Shown here: piece by piece, positions 1-9,379 of the stretch
How positions within the stretch are numbered: position 1 is the stretch's first letter
Layout: the number at the start of each line of letters is the position of its first letter
Assembly (NCBI GenBank): GCA_014529385.2
Contig: CM043959.1
Coordinates: forward strand, 10,380,809-10,444,808
Direction: 5' to 3'
DNA length: 64,000 bases
Origin: Adiantum capillus-veneris
Lineage: Eukaryota; Streptophyta; Polypodiopsida; Polypodiales; Pteridaceae
Translations under genes and position numbers: made by a program
The notes under the pieces: generated by a model
The model's input: the letters and a program-made list of their open reading frames with translations, nothing else
Database searches by the model: none
Told to the model about the DNA's origin: nothing

Positions 1-1335
1 ATTTATCTTGTGACTTTTTGACGCATAAGTATACTTCATATAATACTCATATGCATAAATAAAAGCTTTCTACCATACCTTAGTATTACCTTTGAAGTAA
101 TATAAATGTACATTACTATTAGAAAGTACTGCAAGAGAAGTATCAATGATTGTGCCTCTTTTTGTCTGGGGGAAAAGCATTTGTATATTTCTTCTAATAT
201 CTCAGCTATACCCTACCATATAAAAATTATTTTCTTCTTTTCACATTTATTTAATAATATAACCCTTCAATAATGCATACCTTCTTGGATACATACAAGA
301 GGGAAGGGCCTACTACAAGACTTTATGAAAAGGAAGATCCAAAGCTTCTTGGACCATCCCAATTTGAAAATCCCAACCTAAGGACATGGAGAAAAGGCCA
401 AAACCAATTCAAGCTCTTTTAGTAGGCCAATTTTGCTTTTTGAAGCATGTAAGTCCGAGCTACAGGTCAAAAGTTACAGGGAAAAGAGTGAAAAATCCTC
501 TCACAACTACACTGCAAGAAGAGATGGTAAACAGGTGAATCAAGTGAAAAGAGGTAATCTTGGTCTTTTTCCATAAAATAATATATTTGGAGGATAAAAG
601 ACACAAGCATGTGAATGTGACACCTCAAAGATGCCTTGAAGGACAAGACGCACAAGTTGGGACCCCCTGCTGGAGCCACACAGAAGATGCCTAGGTGGGG
701 CCCAGATACATCATGCACCCACATGGAGCCTCAACGACAAAAAATGCTGAATTTCATGATATTTTGAGTCCTAATATAGCCCATTTTAAGAAATATCCAA
801 AGAACATTTGATTTGGGCTAACTCTTTAGCCTAATCAAGTGATTATGTAAAACATGGCTCCCTCACCTATAAAAAGGGCAACCTTCTCTTCATTGGGGGC
901 AAGTTATGAGTGAGTGAGAATAGCTCAATTCCATAGTGACACACTCATCTTAGTGCCACAATTTCTCTTGAAGAAAAGCTGAAGTCTTGCCTCATCTTCT
1001 CTCTCCATTAAGGTGGTGGCAATTGCTCTCATGTAAGATATATGTTGCTAGTTTTACTTTCATTTTCATATCTAGTCCAATACTTGTCTCTAACTCTATC
1101 TCTATCTCTCATTACCTATCTTTAATACCACCACCACACTTAAGTCTATCTCTAATTGAGCGGCTTCTTTGGCTACATTTCTTCTTTAGCTCTAGAAGCT
1201 ATGTTATCTACATCTTAGCTCTTTCTCATAACCCTTGAGCTTCCTCACAAACTCTCACAGCAAGAGGCCCGGTGCCTTCCTAGCAAGACCGCCTTCCTGG
1301 CAAGACCCTCTTTGTGTGTGACTCCTATGCTAGTT
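1..1335 (+). other. AT-rich non-coding stretch, possible old LTR
   Basis: No credible coding frame is present; the short open frames at 467-724 and 987-1238 show no family resemblance. A TATA-like TATAAAAAGG at 868-877 is followed about 30 bases later by GAGTGAGTGAGAATAGC-type leader sequence and then by pyrimidine-rich and GCAAGACC-repeated DNA near 1280-1310. This layout resembles the promoter and R-U5 part of a plant LTR on the plus strand. No second copy or bounded ends were found, so the LTR reading is inference. Confidence 0.3.
868..877 (+). promoter_or_regulatory. TATA-box-like site in possible LTR
   Basis: TATAAAAAGG sits in a stretch with a CTCCCTCACC lead-in and a GC-richer leader after it, the usual look of a plant LTR promoter. 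There is no direct evidence of transcription. Confidence 0.3.
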
Positions 1336-1339
1336 TTCG

Positions 1340-1702
1340 CGACATAATGACAAACATGCGTGAAAAACTCAAGGTAGTGAGCCTACCTCTCATGTCTGGA
1401 GCTCGGCGGGTAGTCGTGCACGTCGTAGAAGCTGCTGGAAGGTCGGTCCGCTCTAGGTGGTAGAAGCTCTCTCCACAAAGTCAATAGTGAGAATGAGCTA
1501 AAAATGAGGTGAAAATTTCTTATAATGGAGGTCCCCGAACCACTTTTCGTGAAATTTGACATGTGCTCCTATCTTTTTGCGAGATGCGGTTTAGGCTCAA
1601 AAATTTCTTGATTTGGACTCCATTTGCTCTGTTTACCAGAAATTTGGCATTTCGGTCAAAACTTGGCCAAAACACGCTTTCCGCTCCAGTCTCATAATTG
1701 CA
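1340..1702 (-). repeat. 3' LTR of minus-strand gypsy element (lower end approximate)
   Basis: On the minus strand the integrase tail (stop at 1910) is followed by about 200 bases of AT-rich spacer, then a polypurine tract (TATAGTGGGGG, complement of about 1703-1713) and an LTR beginning TGCAATTATGAG at 1702. The LTR contains the blocks AAACAGAGCAAATGGAGTCC and GCACATGTCAAAT, which recur on the opposite strand at 8318-8790. The lower end is placed near 1340 because similarity with that copy fades there. No matching 5' LTR was found to the right of gag. Confidence 0.5.
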
Positions 1703-1909
1703 CCCCCACTATACCATAGGTTGTCCTATAGTCACTGATCATCCCCATATTTTTTGTTTTTCATTACGACCGTTTTTCACCTGCTTTTTGTATTTCTGAA
1801 GTTTTTCTGCCGAAAATTAGCAAAATTAAAAGGAAAATAGCAATTCAACTTACAAAATCCCCAAAAATCATAATAAATCACAAACATCACCGCAAAACAT
1901 TATATACAC

Positions 1910-2401
1910 TCACATGCAATTTTTATGGCCGTATTTCAATGCCGTCGATTCAACTTGATTGTTGCCCACTTTGACCGCAATTATTGGCTCCACTGTGTCT
2001 TCATCCAACTTCGTCAGTCGAATGACATTGATTCGCAATGGTGCTCCACGTTGTTGTTGTTGTCGTAGAAGTCTTCTTTTTGCTATGCGTTCTTGTGCTT
2101 CTGCTTGAGCTTCCTCTCGTACTCTTTGTTTTTCTTTCATTCTTTGTTTTCCTTGATGAATTTGTTGGAGCATCTCTTGTGTGAGTGGTAGATGATATTT
2201 CTTCAGTCGACATCCGCTAATCCAGTTCGGCATTTCTTCACTTGCTAATGTAGCGAGCTTGACAACTCCACTTTGTGATAGATCACTAACCATAAAGGGT
2301 CCCATCCCTTGCTTTTTATATACAGGTGCTGATATAAGGTTTTTCTTCAGCTTTTGGAATGAAGTTTCACACTTCTCGGTCCAATCGAAATTGACTAGCA
2401 A
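1910..2401 (-). pseudogene. RNase H start fused to integrase C-terminus (gypsy pol 3' end)
   Basis: The 163-residue frame opens with FDWTEKCETSFQKLKK, the connection region that starts RNase H in gypsy pol, and jumps at about 2313 straight to GPFMVSDLSQSG and NWISGCRLKKYH, the GPY/F-type end of a plant gypsy integrase. A basic, glutamine-rich tail follows (KRRLLRQQQQ). The whole RNase H catalytic part, the zinc finger and the DDE core are missing, so roughly 700-800 residues have been deleted in frame. The fusion reads through without a stop, but nothing suggests that the fused protein is used. Confidence 0.75.
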
Positions 2402-2559
2402 ACGATACAGAGGTTATGCGATAACCGCATACATGTATATGAATCTTCGATAATATCCATAGTGTCCCATGAAGGATTGAACTTGTTTCGCATTAGTAGG
2501 CCTGGGTAGGTCTACAATGACTTTGACTTTGTCTAGGTCAGTGGGTTATGCCATTTCTT

Positions 2560-3491
2560 TAGACAATGTGTCCTAAGATGCGGCCTTGCTTAACCATGAA
2601 TACACACTTTTCTGGGTTAAGACATATTCAATATGTCCTACATTTTTCAAAGACCTTTTGCAAATGGTCAATATGTTCCTCTCGTAGAAGAGAGTGTACA
2701 CAAAGATCATCCACGTAAATTTCTAAGAATATTCTTAGGTATTCCTTGAATGCGTGAGTCATTTACCTTTGGAAGGTAGCTGAGGCATTAGTTAAGCCAA
2801 ACGAAATAAATCGATACACATAAATCCCCCATTCTGTGGCAAACGCTATTTTGTGTTGATCCTCCCTTGCTATTGTCAGTTTGTCGTATCCTAAAAACCC
2901 ATCCGGAAAGGAATAAGTCCGTTTCCCGGCCACTCGCTCAAGTACATGTTCTGTGATTGGTAAGGGATAGTTATCCCTTATGGTGGCTGCATTTACCATT
3001 TTGAGGTTTACACACACTCACAGTTTTCCATTCTTTTTGGGAACTACCACAATGGGTGACACCCAATCTGTATGTTCGATTTCTTAGATGAATTTAGCTT
3101 CGATCAGTTTATCAATCTCCTCTTTGATTCGTTTAGCAAATGTGTCATTATAAGTATAAGGACGTTGTTTGCTAAGTTTTGCATCCGATTTCAAAGGAAT
3201 TGTATATTGGCATATTGATGGATCAACTCCTTTGAGGTCTTTATAGGACCATGCGAACACATTTTTATACTTCTTGAGAAGTTGTGTTAGCCGTTCTTCC
3301 TCTTTAGGCTCTAAATCGTTGGCTATATAGACCGCCGGCTGAGGCTTTTCACCTGGTTCTGCGAGGTCTATCCTTTTTGCATTTTCTGGCCCATCGTAAG
3401 ATTCTTGGTTGGTTCTTTCCCTAACTGGTGGTGTCATGATGATTTTTCTGTCCTGGATAGTAAATTTCCGATAGTGTGATGGTACATTCAT
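2560..3491 (-). pseudogene. Reverse transcriptase of the minus-strand gypsy element
   Basis: One frame carries the pre-RT linker (KDLKGVDPSICQYTIPLKSD), the RT start (EEIDKLIEAKFI), then a stop at about 3083, WVSPIVVVPKKNGKL, a second stop near 3018, and NAATIRDNYPLPITEHVLER through FGLTNASATFQR (3017-2763). After another stop the catalytic YVDD box follows near 2710-2725 (IYVDDLCVHS). The order of fingers, palm and catalytic motif is that of a Ty3/gypsy RT. At least three in-frame stops make it non-functional. Confidence 0.8.
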
Positions 3492-3649
3492 GTTCCCCTT
3501 TTCTGACTCCCCTTTACCATCACTATCTTCTTCAGTAGTCCATATCTCTCTTAAAGACCGTTTCAGTTCTTGGTATTTCTGTTTACGCTCTAGTTTGGTC
3601 TTTTGTTGTCTCTTTTTTTATTTTGTGATTTTGTTTCTGTTTTAGCTTT

Positions 3650-4135
3650 TCATACTTTTTTTATTTCCTCTCGCGTTCTTCCCCTTCGATCTTTTGAGAA
3701 TCTTCCTGATATTTGATCTTTCACACAATCCTCTGCTTTTACAAGCATCAAATAGTGAGTTTTACCTTTTATCCTGGGCATTAGGTTCTCTCTCGCTTTG
3801 TTTCCTACTCGTTTCCTCCTATAGCGTTCCTGGCGTCTAGGGTGTTGATTAGCAAAATCATAAAACTTGACATTCTCGATTTTCCTTCCACGCTCACTTG
3901 AGATGTCTGAACACTCATTATCTACATCATCATTTACTTCCAGATGTTCAGAGGAGTTATAAAACTCTTCTTGTTCTGGTGGTTCTACCGTCTCTTCTTC
4001 TCCTGGTATAATGCTTACCATGTAGTAGGGTAGCACATCATAGCCATCCTTATCGCAAAATTTTGTTGTTGGACCATCTGTAATGGTACAGACATCCAAT
4101 GTTTCTAGTATGTGTTCCCATTCTAGAGGTTCCAA
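3650..4135 (-). pseudogene. Protease-RT linker of gypsy polyprotein
   Basis: The 161-residue frame begins MEPLEWEHILETLDV and is acidic in the middle (EEETVEPPEQEE) and basic toward its end (RRQERYRRKRVG). It has no catalytic motif. Its position between the protease ORF and RT, in the same strand and order, marks it as the variable linker of this polyprotein, separated by frameshifts or stops from both neighbours. I do not recognise a domain in it. Confidence 0.55.
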
Positions 4136-4210
4136 GGCATCTTCAGGGAAAGGTTCCGGAATATACTCCTTGTCCTCTATCGTTCTTTCTAAGATGCATG
4201 CCTCTCTTCT

Positions 4211-6727
4211 TTAGATTCCACAATGTGAAGCTCCGCACATCCATAGCTCTTTTGGTTGCCCTAACCATGTTGGGAGTTCTAATCCTGCTACTGTAGCTGA
4301 ATCAAACTCTTCCACAGATGTTTGGTTCACATCTTTGTAACTATGGTCTTTCAGGTGTATTTTAGTTGTTGTCTCGCCATGTCTAAGGTATATGTGGTCG
4401 TAACCCCAATCTTGGACCATCTTCAATTGTCGCATGAATGGTCGTCCCAAGATGATCTCAGAATTGTTCTTTTTGTCGAAATTGACTATTGCAAATGTAT
4501 TCTCGTACTCCATTCTGCACGAAGTGACAATCGCTTTTTCTAAGAGTCCTAGAGGCTTCTCCATGAACCCATATGCCAATTGCAGTTTCATTCTGGTAGC
4601 CTTCAAAGCTGGTTTTTCCCATTTTTTCCAGATTTCCTTGGTGGCGATAGCAACTCCCGCTCCACTGTCAAGAATAGCTTTGGAACCTACTCCTTGGAAT
4701 TCTACTGGTAGCGTGGTGTTTCCATCTTCTCCGTCGCAGTACTCTCCAACTTTTTTCAATGGTACTGGCCTAGTGTTTAGTTGAGGCCTGTCCAACTCTC
4801 TGATCCCTTCCTGTAGCTTAAAGGTGGGGTCTTTCACTCCAAATTTTTCTAGGCATTTACCTACTGTGGTCCACATGTTTGGCCGTAACCTTAGGAGTTC
4901 TGCTAATGTGATGGTGCATGCCACCGGAGTGGACAACAACTCAATCAATCCTTGTAAATCCATCACCTTGTTAGAAGAAAGTCTTTCAGATGGGATTTCT
5001 TTCACCTCCGACTTGGCTTCATACTCTCCTAGGTAAGAGGGTAAAGTTTTCAGCGAGTCTGGTTGGCTGTGCCCCGAACTAACTGACCCTTGGTCTCCCC
5101 CTTGTGAATGTATCTCAAAGTTCATTTGTGACCTTGCCTCAAATTCTTCAATATGAGGTAAGGTTACATTCTTTTTTTTTCTCGTGCTATTCATGTGGTT
5201 ACTCATCCTATTAGCCTCGTTGGCCTCACAGATTTGCTTCCACAAATCGTCTAGACCGTTACAGTCCTTACCCATTTCTGCCAATGTTTTAGGTTGGAAC
5301 TCGTCACTTGCCTCATCTGTGGTATTTGGCACTATGGTAGGCTCTCCTCTGAACTCATAGGCATTGGTGAGCCTTTCCTTTGTTTCTACATGTTTCTCTA
5401 AAGTTGGTTGGATAGGGGTTGGAGCTGGTGCCTCATGCCGATTTGCAGGTTTACCCAACGTGTCTTCCATCAATGATTGAGCTATTTTGATCATCTTTTT
5501 ACAAATTTCCAACCTTTGTTTTTCTATTTCTGCATATGGATAGGTCATCCACCTTTGCTCCTGGGTTTGGTTCTTTTTGAGTCTAGCTTCATAAGCTTTT
5601 AGAAGCGCATCCAGCTTCTCATTTACCTTGTCAGCCAATACAGATCCTCCTAATCCTGCACTTTTGGGCTCTGCTATTTCCTTGGGTGCTATAGTTGCTG
5701 TGGTGTGTGAGCTTAAGCTAGCTAGATCCTCTAACCTCTCTAATCTATCCTTTGTATGTTTCAACTCCTCGGACAGAGCTGTTTGTTCTTGTTCTTTCCT
5801 GGCTTTCCTACGCGCCTTTCTAGCTTTCCAAGTGCTTCTCTGATTTCTCGTTTCTGAACTTTGGGCATCGGTTTTTGGTTCTTCAACTATGGGTTCGTTC
5901 GTTCTTCTTCGAGCTTGGGCTCGTGTTACCGCCTGGATGGGTATGATTGTTTCATTTTCCGATCCTCCACTGGAAGGTACTGCTTCTAACATGTTCAAGG
6001 TGGTTTTTGATCCTTTGCTTGGGTTTTTAGGGCAATCGGGGATCAAATGAGTAACTCCACACTCAGTGTAATATGCATTGACTCTAATGATTTCATCATG
6101 AGGACAGTCTCGTAGACAACAGTCTCGTAGACAACAGTCTCCACCACACTTGTAGCAGGGTCCCTTGGGTTGTTGAGGTCCTCCTTGAGCTCCTCTTTGT
6201 TGGTATGCATGTCTCTGTCCGCCCATGCCTCCATTGGCTATAAACAACAATGTTCGTTTATCTAAGCTATATCTTCCTTCTCCCGCTGCCTGTGCACCAG
6301 TTTGTGGTCCTGTATTTCCTATCATGCTCCATGGTTCTGGTGTCGAGGGCTCTTCCGGTGGGTAATAGACACGGTTTGCCGCATATCCATTGGGATCTTC
6401 GTAATATGCATGCATAGGCACCAAAGCCTTATCCTCTGATTCAGTTATGGTTGGTGTGTATCTTAAACCGACTGGTCGTAATCCTGGTAGGGGTGGTTGT
6501 TGCCCCAACACCGGTTGTGGTCTTTCGACACCTACAGGTCCTGGTAGGTTGCCTGCTTGATATCTAGGCATCGGTGGAACTTGAGGAGAAGCTAATGGAT
6601 CTTGGGGAGAGTAAGGTCTCTCTCTCACATATCCCTTATTATAATAACATTCCTCGGTCCCATGGTTTGTCCATTTTTGTTCAATAGCACACCACTTGGG
6701 CTGTTTAGCCTGGGGTTTGGCATACAA
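4211..6727 (-). pseudogene. Gag C-terminus, zinc-knuckle region and aspartic protease (838 aa frame)
   Basis: This is the longest frame of the window. It starts in the frame that should continue gag (gag ends just past it in another frame), so it is a frameshifted part of one Gag-Pol. A cysteine-rich zinc-knuckle-like block lies near residues 195-235 (CYKCGGDCCLRDC). A long charged, coiled-coil-like stretch follows (KARKARRKARKEQEQ). A retropepsin domain lies near residues 665-790, with the catalytic DSGAG triad (about 4654-4670) and the flap-side ILGRPFM (about 4432-4460). The protease itself is open throughout, so this part decayed less than the RT. Confidence 0.8.
6105..6139 (-). repeat. 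15-bp tandem duplication inside the zinc-knuckle coding region
   Basis: The 15-base unit CAGTCTCGTAGACAA occurs twice in a row at 6105-6134, with a partial third copy to 6139. On the coding strand each unit encodes five residues, giving CCLRDCCLRDC. The duplication keeps the frame but inserts extra cysteines into the knuckle. Confidence 0.8.
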
Positions 6728-7600
6728 GTTAATCTTTTTAGCACTTCATCTACAAGCTGCTCTTGGTTTACAACTACTTCTCCTTTCGGTGCTGTCTTAG
6801 AAGACTTGCTTCCAGTTTGTTGTGAAGATGAATCGTTGTCAAGGTCCTTGAACTCCCTCTCTTTGTAGACCGCACAATTGTCCACAAGGTAAAGAGCCTC
6901 CTTGGTCAACTCATTCAACGTCGTGCTTCTCTTCATATGTAAGTCTTTCTGGAGATCCGCATTCTTTAGTCCTTGGATAAATATCAGCATAAGTCTGGAC
7001 TGGGTTGGCAGTTCTTCAACAGGACGGAACTTAACATATCTTTTTAGTCTTAGGGATGCCTTTCGTACAAATTCTCCATCTTTCTGTTTGAACTTATGGA
7101 TTTTTGAGACGGTATTATGAGCTATCCTCCTTTGTGAGAATTCCTTGATAAACTCGTCAAACACTTCCTCCATAGACTCAAAGTCTCTACGCTCTACAGA
7201 GTCAAACCAAGTGGCATCATCATCCACTAGGGTTAGTCCAAACCCTGCAAATTGGGTAGGGAAGTCTAACACCTCTTCGGCTCTAATTACATGCACAAAG
7301 GCCGCTACATGATCTCTTGGGTCTTTGCTTCCTGTGTATTTCTTGTTTACCCATTTTTGCACTTGAGAAGGCCTAATTCTCCGATGGTCTACAAACCTCA
7401 TCATTGGATCTCCCCGTCCTAATTGATATACCTCCTCAGGTCTTCTGTAATAAGCTGGTTCCTCTCCTAGTGGTGCTCCTAAGCCATAGTTTCTAACAGT
7501 TCTTGTTGGAGGTGTTTCATCCCTTCGAACTCGTTCTATGGGTGGTCCTCCAGGCTCTGTCGACCCTTGAGTTTTTGGATTACTCTCTCCTTGATATCTT
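6625..7600 (-). pseudogene. Gag capsid domain of the minus-strand gypsy element
   Basis: The annotated methionine is at 7404, but the same frame is open upstream to about 7600 (PPIERVRRDETPPTRTVRNY), so the true start is uncertain and may lie further out. The core FGLTLVDDDATWFDSV followed by EEVFDEFIKEFSQR is the Retrotrans_gag pattern of plant gypsy elements. The frame ends at 6625 after overlapping the next frame by about 100 bases; a frameshift near 6730 separates the capsid from the zinc-knuckle part. Confidence 0.8.
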
Positions 7601-7604
7601 TAAT

Positions 7605-8317
7605 AGAGTGGTGGTTCTTGCAAAACCCTTAGCCCTCGTGCAGCCTGATAACCATCTCGGTTTCGGTCTTGTTTTGCTGTTGCACTCTATCGGAGCCATG
7701 CCTGCCCTGGTATTGACTTAATAGGAAACCTCCACATCGAATGCCAATAAGCACATCGCTCATACCCTAGTCCTCTTGCACATCATTACGTTTTCCTATG
7801 CATTGATTGAGTATGCATATAGGGCCTCATTACATTGGCTAGTATTAGCACCAATTAGTAACCTTGCACAACACATACCATAGCCATCATCTGAGAGGAC
7901 TTCTCAATGCGAACCAAAGAAGAGTAATAAAAGGGCACTACTTTCTATGATTTTGGGTTTTGATTGTGTTTGATTGTAAAAATTGGTGCACCCAAGTATA
8001 TATGCCCTTATCTAATGTGATTCAATAGATACATGAGAACAAACGTCATCAATGAGCCTGTAGGTATGTGTATATATGTAAAAATAACAGGTTTCATGCA
8101 TAAACGTAAGAAAATGGAGCAATCCAATTAAAAACATTGCGGATAAATCTACATAATGCTTCATTGTGTTGTTTTTTATTTATTTTGATTAATTGGTGTT
8201 TTTTGAGTTACTTAAGGTATTCTCCTTCTATTTTTTCTAATTTCTTGAAAAAAATAAAGAAAAATAGAAAAAGCAAATGAGATGGAGTCGGTACAACAAA
8301 AGGAAAATACAAGAATG
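7605..8317. other. Non-coding leader and AT-rich DNA
   Basis: Upstream of gag on the minus strand are about 100 bases with stops in gag frame, then AT-rich sequence with TATATGT-type runs at 8055-8080. A 5' LTR for the minus-strand element would be expected here, but I see no copy of the TGCAATTATGAG start or its body in this orientation. Nothing else is recognisable. Confidence 0.4.
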
Positions 8318-8790
8318 TTTAGCCATCATATGGTGAAGCCTAGGCAGAATTACGGAAAAAAGTTGCGAAAGCCCAAGCTGACCAATTTTTAGATCAAAGG
8401 GAAAATTATTCAGAAAAAGGGTCAAACAGAGTCCAAAGGGGATTTTTTTTGAGCTTAAAGTGCATTTCATGACAAGATAAAAGCACATGTCAAATCTGGC
8501 AAGTGGTCCAAGGAACCCCAATATAAGATATTTTGACCTCACTTATTCTCTCATTTCTATTATTCACAAGTTAGAGAGAGCTAGAGAGAACTATAACGCA
8601 CGGAATTTCTATGGCTTCATATGATGCACATGGGACATTATTCGACATCACACCTGAGAGGTAGGATCCTCACCGTGTGCCCTACATGTTGTATGCTCAC
8701 TTCGTTCGTGAAAAACTGACGAAAAGGGCAATGTGGCATCGCAAGGAAGAGACCGAAAAGGGGCCATAATGCAACAACCACCAACCTGGT
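8318..8790 (+). repeat. LTR-like repeat, plus strand, related to the LTR at 1340-1702
   Basis: By eye this stretch aligns with the reverse complement of 1340-1702 through shared blocks: AAACAGAGTCCAAA, GCACATGTCAAAT, AAGTGGTcC, ATATAAGATATTTTgACCTCA and GAGAGGTAGG. It is followed at about 8799 by TGGTATCTATGAGAC, a degraded look-alike of the initiator-methionine primer-binding site TGGTATCAGAGC. It may be the 5' LTR of the unit that runs to about 14116, but the LTR-like sequence at 14117 does not resemble it. Confidence 0.45.
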
Positions 8791-9185
8791 ATCTATGAGA
8801 CTTGATAGGGGGATAAACCTAGGCTAGAGGAGAGGAACATGTCTAGAACCTCCTATACTAATTTAGACCAATCAAAAACCCTAATTCTTGGAGCCTGCAG
8901 AAGTGAACTCAGAAGAAAGTTGTCAAGATGCTACCAAAAGTCAGGAATAGGTTCTCCTCAAGGGTACCTACAACTCTATGTAATATCTCTAGAGCTAGAC
9001 TACCAGGAATTGATCAAAACATCAAGCTAGGCATTGGACCTGCAAAGTGTCATTTGGATTTCACAGCCAAATGGTGCGTTTGTTTTCCATCAAACTTCAC
9101 GAGCATCATCGGCATATCACCAACAACTAACACATATGGTTAGACAATAAGAAAATTGTCATCGACCATCTTCTCCCAAAAAGAT
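8791..9185. other. Leader-like non-coding DNA before the repeat array
   Basis: The short frames here (8839-9030, 8928-9143) have no family resemblance. At about 9195-9220 the stretch ends in an imperfect inverted pair (ACATATC and GATATCTGT) at the place where one further array palindrome would be expected. Confidence 0.35.
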
Positions 9186-9379
9186 GCTATTTGTGCGACA
9201 TATCGCCAAAAAGGATATCTGTAAGGCGAACGATACACCAAATCCATGGAAAGGTGCCCTTCTGTATCCACAAGCTTGGGAAATGGAGCTCAAGAGTAAT
9301 CATCATGGGAAGTCGTCTCCAAATGAATAAATCTCTTTTTGAGACTAAAAAGCCAAACAGGGAGTTTCTAAGCTAAACA

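Larger units (their letters stand above)
1340..7740 (-). mobile_element. Degenerate Ty3/gypsy retrotransposon, minus strand
   Basis: Reading right to left the order is gag (7600-6625), zinc-knuckle and protease ORF (6727-4211), linker (4135-3650), reverse transcriptase (3491-2560), RNase H start fused to the integrase tail (2401-1910), polypurine tract and 3' LTR. This is the standard Ty3/gypsy order. The element is dead: frameshifts separate gag from the protease ORF and the linker from RT, RT has in-frame stops, and most of RNase H and the integrase core is deleted. No 5' LTR or primer-binding site was recognised at the right end. Confidence 0.8.
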
